Assembly: GCA_002311645.1 (NCBI GenBank)
Contig: DBYW01000024.1
Coordinates: 2,569 to 8,196 of the forward strand
Length of the DNA stretch: 5,628 nucleotides
Direction of reading: 5' to 3'
From: Bacteroidales bacterium UBA1176
Lineage (GTDB): Bacteria > Bacteroidota > Bacteroidia > Bacteroidales > WCHB1-69
Shown: positions 1-4,438 of the stretch, one piece after another
Layout: each line of letters opens with the position of its first letter
Numbering within the stretch: position 1 is the first letter of the stretch
Position numbers and translations under genes: made by a program
Notes under the pieces: generated by a model
Told to the model about the DNA's origin: nothing
Seen by the model: the letters and a program-made list of their open reading frames with translations, nothing else
Databases searched by the model: none

Positions 1-2
1 GG

Positions 3-19
3 GTGTTCCTTCGGAACAC
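3..19. repeat. Short perfect hairpin at window edge
   Basis: A 7-bp perfect stem (3-9 with 13-19) closes a 3-nt TTC loop. No T-tract follows on either visible side, so it is not a clear terminator. It may be the end of a 3' UTR or of an intergenic repeat that starts left of the window. No coding end can be assigned to the first 50 bases: one frame stops at 22-24 and another at 42, but neither shows recognisable protein sequence. Confidence 0.4.
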
Positions 20-51
20 GTCTGAAGGGGCAAAGACAATGTAATGGGATT

Positions 52-75
52 GGCCTCGAAGAGGCCTTCCTTTTT
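52..75 (+). terminator. Rho-independent terminator for an upstream gene
   Basis: The perfect 6-bp GC-rich stem GGCCTC (52-57) / GAGGCC (61-66) closes a GAA loop and is followed by TTCC and five Ts (71-75). This is the classic form of an intrinsic terminator read on the + strand. It most likely ends a transcript that begins left of the window and insulates the protease region from it. Confidence 0.7.
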
Positions 76-79
76 GTAA

Positions 80-107
80 CACCACACGAAGCGTAGCAAG
101 TGTGGTG
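80..107. repeat. Hairpin at start of GC-rich inverted-repeat tract
   Basis: A perfect 8-bp inverted repeat, CACCACAC (80-87) and GTGTGGTG (100-107), encloses a 12-nt loop. It lies just after the terminator T-tract and is the first of several stems filling 80-390. There is no T-run after it, so it is not a terminator. It is best described as part of a structured intergenic tract of unknown function. Confidence 0.5.
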
Positions 108-129
108 ATGGGAACGGCGCGTGGGAAAA

Positions 130-178
130 TCGCGGCGCGGGAGAACCATGAGACGAGGTTGTGCTTTGCTCGCCGCGA
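130..178. repeat. 8-bp inverted repeat with inner stem
   Basis: TCGCGGCG (130-137) pairs perfectly with CGCCGCGA (171-178). Inside, AACC (144-147) can pair with GGTT (157-160). The stretch has no credible reading frame. Together with the neighbouring stems it suggests either a folded RNA or a dispersed intergenic repeat; the sequence alone does not decide between them. Confidence 0.4.
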
Positions 179-224
179 AACGGGAATAGTGTCCGACGAG
201 CTTGCGTGAGGGATTGAAGTGGAA

Positions 225-319
225 ATGATTTTGGCAAAAATGAGTGCCCTGGCGAGACGGAGGTTCCGCTTGACGCTTCGCGTCTCGCGGAATGGTGGTA
301 GACACTAAGCCAAAATCAT
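225..319. mobile_element. MITE-like 95-bp element with 11-bp terminal inverted repeats and 5-bp direct repeat
   Basis: ATGATTTTGGC (225-235) and GCCAAAATCAT (309-319) are perfect 11-bp inverted repeats. They are flanked directly by TGGAA at 220-224 and TGGAA at 320-324, as expected for a target-site duplication. The inner 73 bp has no reading frame but folds well: a hairpin at 264-292 and the outer pairing TAGTGTC (187-193) with GACACTA (301-307), which crosses the left boundary. A non-autonomous transposon fits the ends. The crossing pairing and the surrounding hairpins leave open that the whole region is one structured RNA and the direct repeat is chance. No transposase is visible in the window. 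Confidence 0.45.
264..292. repeat. Long hairpin inside the MITE-like element
   Basis: TTCCGC (264-269) pairs with GCGGAA (287-292). After a 2x2 internal loop, GACGC (272-276) pairs with GCGTC (280-284) around a TTC loop, giving 11 base pairs in 29 nt. An alternative 8-bp pairing, GCGAGACG (252-259) with CGTCTCGC (281-288), competes for the same right arm, so two exclusive folds are possible. Confidence 0.5.
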
Positions 320-340
320 TGGAACGGAAAGCCCGACGGC

Positions 341-390
341 GCGGCGGCATTTGATTGCGTACGCGAACATGACGTGATTCCCGCCGCCGC
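341..390. repeat. 8-bp GC inverted repeat closing the structured tract
   Basis: GCGGCGGC (341-348) and GCCGCCGC (383-390) are a perfect 8-bp inverted repeat. They enclose 34 nt containing the palindrome GCGTACGC (357-364). Beyond 390 the base composition changes abruptly from GC-rich to AT-rich, which marks the right edge of the tract and the start of the promoter region of the protease gene. Confidence 0.4.
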
Positions 391-406
391 ACCGGCACGC
401 CCAAAT

Positions 407-440
407 AAAAAAAAGGAAGCCCCTGATTTGTGCCATCAGG
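407..440 (-). terminator. Weak or degenerate hairpin with A-tract (possible - strand terminator remnant)
   Basis: CCTGAT (422-427) pairs with ATCAGG (435-440) around a 7-nt loop. Eight As (407-414) lie to its left, which is a T-tract when read on the - strand. The stem is short and separated from the T-run by 7 nt. The sequence GGAAGCC at 415-421 has no partner on the right, where an AT-rich stretch begins instead. It resembles a bidirectional terminator that has lost one arm. No - strand gene to the right in this window would need it. Confidence 0.25.
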
Positions 441-514
441 TATATAATTCTCTAAAATTATTACAGTTTTACTCTTGGGCGTTTCTTGAAAAAAAGTTTG
501 GAACAAAAAATCTT

Positions 515-522
515 TATTTTTG
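515..522 (+). promoter_or_regulatory. Bacteroidetes -7 promoter element upstream of the C10 protease
   Basis: TATTTTTG matches the Bacteroidetes -7 consensus TAnnTTTG and lies 44 nt before the chosen ATG at 567, in an AT-rich stretch. No TTG sits at the usual 19-21 bp spacing: TTTG at 497-500 is too near and TTG at 486-488 is too far. The call therefore rests on the -7 element and position alone. Confidence 0.45.
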
Positions 523-566
523 CGGCTGCAATTTTAAGCTTGAAAAATTAATGGATTTTGAATAAA

Positions 567-1595
567 ATGAAGAATTTTTTACCAGTATTGTTTTTCTTTT
601 GTGTCTTGACTGGTTGGGCGCAAACGCCTCTCCTCACCACGCAGTGGAACCAGGATTATCCCTATAACCTGCTTTGCCCGGCGGATCCGTTGGAGGATTA
701 TGCCCACAGTTATACCGGGTGCCCCGCCACGGCGATGGGGCAGATTATCAATTATTTGCAAACGACGCAGAATACCCGTTTTGATGATGGCGACGACTAT
801 CTCAGCAGTTACGCCGGCCGCAATTTCCATATTGATGACGATTGGGAAAGCTATCAATTCCCTTCCTTTCCTCAGCTGAACGAGTTGCTGGATTCCGCAG
901 ATGCCGCTTTTCGGCGTGGCGAGGAACTTTCCGACACCCTGGTGGCCGCCGTGATTTTCGCCTGCGGTGTGGCTTGCGGGCAGGTCTATACCGCATCGCC
1001 CAATTATGGTTCCGGCACCTTTTATGTGGATCAGGCGTATGAGGCTTACCAACGGTTTGGTTTCACGGACTGCCAGCTGTTCCGAGACCCCGATTCGTTA
1101 ATGTATGCCACTTTGATATCCAATATACAGTCCGGTTATCCTGTCCATTTGGCCGTGGAAAATCCAGAAGGGACGTCCGGGCACAACGTCGTGGTGGATG
1201 GCTATCGTGAAACGGACGGCAAGTTCCACGTCAACTTTGGCTGGGGTGGGTACAAGGACAACTGGTACAAAATTCCCGATCCTAATGGCTTTTCTTTTGG
1301 ATGGACAAAGATTGAGGGTGTGATTTTGAATATCATTCCCACGACTGTGGCTGTTTACGAGTTTTCCTACCGACAGCCACTTGAGGTGTATCCTAACCCT
1401 GTTTCCGACCTCCTCCACATCAAGAACCTTCCTGACGAAGTGGTGGATTATGCCATCTTCAATGTTCTGGGCCAGAGGGTGGCAGCAGGCTCCACCAGCG
1501 GGGCCGTTTCCGTTGCGGGATTGGGACAGGGAATTTATGTCCTGCAAATCAAGGATGGGATACAGCAGGAGACGGCCAAGTTCATTGTAAAATAA
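567..1595 (+). CDS. Secreted C10 (streptopain-like) cysteine protease with T9SS sorting domain
   Basis: Predicted 342-aa exported peptidase of MEROPS family C10 (SpeB/streptopain, interpain). Residues 1-18 are a Sec signal peptide (MKN, hydrophobic core, GWA before Q19). The catalytic domain spans about 20-258. NQDYPYN carries the likely oxyanion-hole Gln29, matching SpeB NQGNPYN. GCPATAMGQ holds the nucleophile Cys52, GHNVVVDGY the base His206, and HVNFGWGG (221-228) the conserved Asn/Trp loop. Residues 272-342 are a type A Por/T9SS C-terminal domain (LEVYPNPVSD, then NVLGQRV and GIYVLQI), so the protein should cross the outer membrane by type IX secretion and be released or surface-anchored. 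The start is ATG 567 rather than the in-frame TTG at 558, because it leaves a compact signal peptide. Unlike SpeB there is no propeptide between signal and catalytic domain. It is monocistronic as far as can be seen. Substrate unknown. Confidence 0.9.
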   Translation: MKNFLPVLFFFCVLTGWAQTPLLTTQWNQDYPYNLLCPADPLEDYAHSYTGCPATAMGQIINYLQTTQNTRFDDGDDYLSSYAGRNFHIDDDWESYQFPSFPQLNELLDSADAAFRRGEELSDTLVAAVIFACGVACGQVYTASPNYGSGTFYVDQAYEAYQRFGFTDCQLFRDPDSLMYATLISNIQSGYPVHLAVENPEGTSGHNVVVDGYRETDGKFHVNFGWGGYKDNWYKIPDPNGFSFGWTKIEGVILNIIPTTVAVYEFSYRQPLEVYPNPVSDLLHIKNLPDEVVDYAIFNVLGQRVAAGSTSGAVSVAGLGQGIYVLQIKDGIQQETAKFIVK

Positions 1596-1606
1596 AAGCT
1601 GCAATA

Positions 1607-1625
1607 CAAGCCATTGTCCGGCTTG
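1607..1625 (+). terminator. Weak hairpin after the protease gene
   Basis: CAAGCC (1607-1612) pairs with GGCTTG (1620-1625) around a 7-nt loop, 11 nt after the protease stop codon. No T-tract follows (GCAGGAAGAG), so termination by the intrinsic mechanism is uncertain. It is the only candidate for the end of the protease transcript. Confidence 0.3.
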
Positions 1626-1673
1626 CAGGAAGAGAAAACAGATTCTGCTGCTGGTAGACGATCAAAAAAATCC

Positions 1674-1681
1674 TATCTTTG
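1674..1681 (+). promoter_or_regulatory. Bacteroidetes -7 promoter element for rluE
   Basis: TATCTTTG is an exact match to TAnnTTTG and lies 48 nt before the rluE ATG. A CTG at 1651-1653 sits 20 bp upstream, at the usual -33 distance, but is one base off TTG. The same octamer with the following GC occurs before gatE, so both genes probably use the primary Bacteroidetes sigma factor. Confidence 0.6.
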
Positions 1682-1729
1682 CCACGAAAAAAGAATCGTT
1701 AAGAGGAAAAACTTACAAAGAGACATGTT

Positions 1730-2263
1730 ATGGTAATCCTGTTCAATAAACCATACGGTGTGCTGAGCCAGTTCACGCCCGAGGGCGGTCATCGCGCCCT
1801 TGATGAGTTCGGCTTCCCTCCTGGAGTCTATGCCGCGGGACGGCTGGACCACGACAGTGAGGGTGCCTTGCTGCTGACCGACGACGGCCGGCTCATCAAG
1901 CGGCTGCTGGACCCGAAGAACGCCCATCCGCGCACCTATCTCGCGCAAGTGGATGGGGAGATTACCGACGAGGCCTTGCTGAAGCTGACCCAAGGTGTTG
2001 TAATCAAGGGTTACCGCACCCGGCCCTGCAAGGCGGAGAGGGCACTGCCGCCGGAAGACTTCTGGGAGCGCGTGCCCCCCATCCGCTATCGTGCCAACAT
2101 CCCCACCACTTGGGTTCGCCTTACCCTCACCGAAGGCAAAAACCGCCAGGTGCGCCACATGACTGCCGCGGTGGGTTTCCCTACCTTGCGGCTTATCCGT
2201 GTTCAAATCGGCGACCTTGACCTGGGCTCCCTCCAACCAGGGGAGTGGAGGGTTGTGAAATAG
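1730..2263 (+). CDS. rluE: 23S rRNA pseudouridine synthase, RluE/RsuA family
   Basis: Predicted 177-aa cytoplasmic enzyme that isomerises a uridine to pseudouridine in ribosomal RNA; E. coli RluE modifies U2457 of 23S rRNA. All family motifs are in order: NKPYGVLSQF (6-15), GRLDHDSEGALLLT (37-50) with catalytic Asp40, RTYLAQV (68-74) with the active-site Tyr70, and the C-terminal GKNRQVRHMTAAVGFPTLRL (136-155). There is no N-terminal S4 domain, as in RluE and unlike RsuA or RluB, and the length is typical of the short members. ATG 1730 is the only reasonable start, since the overlapping ATG at 1725 runs into a stop within four codons. No strong Shine-Dalgarno sequence is seen, which is usual in this phylum. 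It has its own promoter element and seems unlinked in function to its neighbours, except that both it and GatDE serve translation. The exact target base is inferred from the family. Confidence 0.88.
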   Translation: MVILFNKPYGVLSQFTPEGGHRALDEFGFPPGVYAAGRLDHDSEGALLLTDDGRLIKRLLDPKNAHPRTYLAQVDGEITDEALLKLTQGVVIKGYRTRPCKAERALPPEDFWERVPPIRYRANIPTTWVRLTLTEGKNRQVRHMTAAVGFPTLRLIRVQIGDLDLGSLQPGEWRVVK

Positions 2264-2324
2264 AGATGCAGGAAAACAGTTGGAAAAAAAACATCCTGCC
2301 CCAAAACGGAAAAACATTTTTTAC

Positions 2325-2332
2325 TATCTTTG
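2325..2332 (+). promoter_or_regulatory. Bacteroidetes -7 promoter element for gatE-gatD
   Basis: TATCTTTG, followed by GC, exactly matches TAnnTTTG. Transcription would start near 2339, giving a leader of about 70 nt before the gatE ATG at 2408. No clear -33 TTG is seen. The TTG inside this octamer (2330-2332) is in frame with gatE and would be an extended start, but it lies in the promoter and cannot be translated from this transcript; this supports the later ATG. Confidence 0.6.
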
Positions 2333-2407
2333 CGCCTTGATTTTGTAGGGATCTGGCACGTGCAACGGACACTTCCAGCGAATTTCAAATGTAAAACCAT
2401 TCAATAT

Positions 2408-4375
2408 ATGCAAACTATCAATCCTCAGGAAAATTACGAGAAAAGCCGCAAGGCCATCGGTTATGTGGACCGCAAGGAGGCCACGCAGGCCGACTACGAC
2501 CGAATCGGCTTCATGTCCGGGCTGGAGGTACACCAGCAGTTGGCCACCAAAGAGAAACTTTTCTGCCGCTGCCCTGCCGGCATCTTCCAGAAACCCGATG
2601 AATTTGATGCGGAATTGCTCCGCCACATGCGTCCCACCCTTTCCGAGATGGGCGAGTATGACGGGACCGCTCTCATGGAGTTCAAAACCCGCAAAAACAT
2701 CATCTACCGCATTGCTCACCGCACGGCATGCACTTACGAGGTGGACGACACGCCGCCGTTCCCCATCAATCCTGAGGCCTTGCAATACGCCCTCGAGATA
2801 GCCCTCGCCTCCAAGCTCAAGATCGTGGGCGAGGTGCACATCACTCGCAAACAGTATCTCGACGGCTCCATCCCGACGGGCTTCCAGCGTACCGCCATCC
2901 TCGGCATCGACGGCGAGATCCAGCTGAAAAACAAAAAGGTGCGCCTCATCCAGCTGAGCGTGGAGGAGGATGCCTGCCGCGAGGTGTCCGACATAGGCCA
3001 CACGCGCATCTACCGCACCGACCGCTTGGGTATGCCGTTGATTGAGACGGTGACTTACCCCGAGATGGTGAATCCCGACGAGGTGGAGGAGGCATGTAAC
3101 TACATCCGCTTCCTGAACCGCAGCACTGGCCGCGTGCGCACAGGTATCGGCGCGGGCCGTGAGGACGTGAACGTGAGCTGCACCGGCGGCACCCGCATCG
3201 AGGTCAAGGGCGTGGCCCACACCAAATGGATTCCCGAAGTGACCCACGTGGAGTGCTTCCGCCAATGGGCCCTGCTCGCTATCCGCGACCAACTGAAAGC
3301 CCGCATCTCCAAAGAGAATTGGAAAATGAACTATATAGAACTGGATCCCAAGCAGTTCCATTTCTACTTCGACCCCATCACCGACGCCATCAAGGGCGGC
3401 GCCAAGGTGTATGCCGTCAACCTGCCGCAATTCGCTGGCCTGTTGTCGCACTTCACCCAGCCCGGCCACCCCTTCTACAGCGAGTTCGCCGACAGACTGA
3501 AAGTTATCGCCTGCCTCGAACGCCCCAATATGGCAACGAGCGAGGATTTGGAGGATGTGGTGAGCCGCAGCGTCTTCGAGAAGGCCGCCAAGGCAATGAA
3601 CGCCGGCGACAACGACGCACAGATTATCTTCTGGGCTGCCGAAGACGATGTGAAGACCGCCCTCGAAACCATCGAGGAACGTGCACTGATGGCCTTCGAC
3701 GGCGTGCCGCAAGAGACCCGCAAGGCCCTGACCGACGGCACCACCATCTTCGAGCGCGTGCTGCCCGGCGCCGACCGTATGTACCCCGACACCGACTCCG
3801 CCCCCATCCCGTTGACCAACGACTACATCGAAGAGCTGCGCAAGAACATTCCTGACGCCGTCGCCGACCGTTACGCGCAGATGGTGGAATGGGGTGTACC
3901 GCAAGACTGCTTCAAATATATCTTCACCCATAATTTCTTCCCGCTCATCAAGAAGATTACGGAAGAACTCGGCTACTGTCCCAAGTATCTGGGCACATTC
4001 TTCGGCCAGCGTCTCAAACACCTGCATGGCCAGCACGGCCAGATTCCGTTCTGCACCTGCAAGCTTTACGACCTGTTCGCCTTCCTGAAGAAGGAGAATC
4101 TTGACAAAGCCATCGCCCTCGACATGATGAAGCTGATGTTCGAGCATCCGACAGCCACGATGGAGGAACTTCTGAAACTTACAGGCTATGCCAAAGCATC
4201 CAAGAAGGAACTTATGGACCGAATGTTCAAAGTTGTTGACACTTTCAAACAACGTCGCAACCGTATGATAGAAGATGGCTCCGACCTCAGGAACACGATG
4301 CTGGGCACCATCCGCCCGTTGGCTGTGGGCAATGTCTCATTCACCGAACTTGCCAGCGAGATAACAACCTTTTAA
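2408..4375 (+). CDS. gatE: Archaeal-type Glu-tRNA(Gln) amidotransferase subunit E (GatE)
   Basis: Predicted 655-aa subunit that activates Glu-tRNA(Gln) with ATP and transamidates it with ammonia from GatD. The N-terminal GatB-like cradle has GLEVHQQL (38-45), FCRC (52-55), EVDDTPPFPINPEAL (111-125), DGSIPTGFQRTAI (152-164), VEEDACREV (185-193), GIGAGREDVNVS (246-257) and RIEVKGVAHTKWIPE (263-277). These follow archaeal GatE (DGSNTSGFQRTA, LEEDAAR, RQDVNVS) and not bacterial GatB, which has YFYPDLPKGYQISQ at the equivalent place. An AspRS-like GAD insertion lies at about 365-470 and ends in PGADRMYPDTDSAPIP (453-468), the GatE hallmark. A helical and tail domain follows to 655. The length fits archaeal GatE (about 620-635 aa) with small extensions. 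ATG 2408 is chosen because the in-frame TTG 2330 lies in the promoter. The loop FAGLLSHFTQPGHPF (342-356) differs from the archaeal GLLG...QPGRRLG form. It is probably co-transcribed with gatD. Confidence 0.93.
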   Translation: MQTINPQENYEKSRKAIGYVDRKEATQADYDRIGFMSGLEVHQQLATKEKLFCRCPAGIFQKPDEFDAELLRHMRPTLSEMGEYDGTALMEFKTRKNIIYRIAHRTACTYEVDDTPPFPINPEALQYALEIALASKLKIVGEVHITRKQYLDGSIPTGFQRTAILGIDGEIQLKNKKVRLIQLSVEEDACREVSDIGHTRIYRTDRLGMPLIETVTYPEMVNPDEVEEACNYIRFLNRSTGRVRTGIGAGREDVNVSCTGGTRIEVKGVAHTKWIPEVTHVECFRQWALLAIRDQLKARISKENWKMNYIELDPKQFHFYFDPITDAIKGGAKVYAVNLPQFAGLLSHFTQPGHPFYSEFADRLKVIACLERPNMATSEDLEDVVSRSVFEKAAKAMNAGDNDAQIIFWAAEDDVKTALETIEERALMAFDGVPQETRKALTDGTTIFERVLPGADRMYPDTDSAPIPLTNDYIEELRKNIPDAVADRYAQMVEWGVPQDCFKYIFTHNFFPLIKKITEELGYCPKYLGTFFGQRLKHLHGQHGQIPFCTCKLYDLFAFLKKENLDKAIALDMMKLMFEHPTATMEELLKLTGYAKASKKELMDRMFKVVDTFKQRRNRMIEDGSDLRNTMLGTIRPLAVGNVSFTELASEITTF

Positions 4376-4393
4376 ACCGATAATATTAATATG

Positions 4394-4421
4394 GTAGAGA
4401 CGCAATGCATTGCGTCTCTAC
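4394..4421. repeat. Perfect 28-bp palindrome between gatE and gatD
   Basis: The arms GTAGAGACGCAATG (4394-4407) and CATTGCGTCTCTAC (4408-4421) are exact reverse complements with no spacer, starting 18 nt after the gatE stop and ending 11 nt before the first likely gatD ATG (4433). On RNA it would form a strong hairpin with a small loop. There is no T-tract (CAACAAATAATA follows), so it is not an intrinsic terminator. Palindromes with GTAGAGACGC / GCGTCTCTAC ends resemble short dispersed repeats I recall from Bacteroidetes and cyanobacterial genomes, but I cannot verify this here. It may tune gatD expression relative to gatE. Confidence 0.8.
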
Positions 4422-4438
4422 AACAAATAATAATGTAT

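Noticed and set aside
188..230. Hammerhead-like ribozyme (CCGACGAG ... GAAA)
   Set aside because: The core deviates from CUGANGA, and no stem arrangement places a cleavage site and GAAA correctly.
80..390. CRISPR array or tRNA gene in the repeat tract
   Set aside because: There are inverted rather than evenly spaced direct repeats, and no cloverleaf with a T-loop GTTCRA and anticodon arm can be drawn.
374..565. 63-codon GTG-initiated frame upstream of the protease
   Set aside because: It starts with a GTG inside the inverted-repeat tract, runs across a hairpin, an A-tract and the protease promoter, and has a low-complexity product with no recognisable motif.
558..566. TTG start three codons before the protease ATG
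   Set aside because: It adds only M-N-K before MKNFLPV. The ATG gives a normal signal peptide, so the TTG is unnecessary.
2330..2407. N-terminal extension of GatE from TTG 2330
   Set aside because: The TTG is part of the TATCTTTG promoter element, and the 26 extra residues match nothing in GatE. ATG 2408 gives the expected N-terminus.
2324..4252. 642-codon open frame on the - strand opposite gatE
   Set aside because: It is a mirror of gatE caused by codon bias in a GC-rich gene. The product is rich in His, Val and Gly and has no family motifs, while the + strand frame is an unmistakable GatE.
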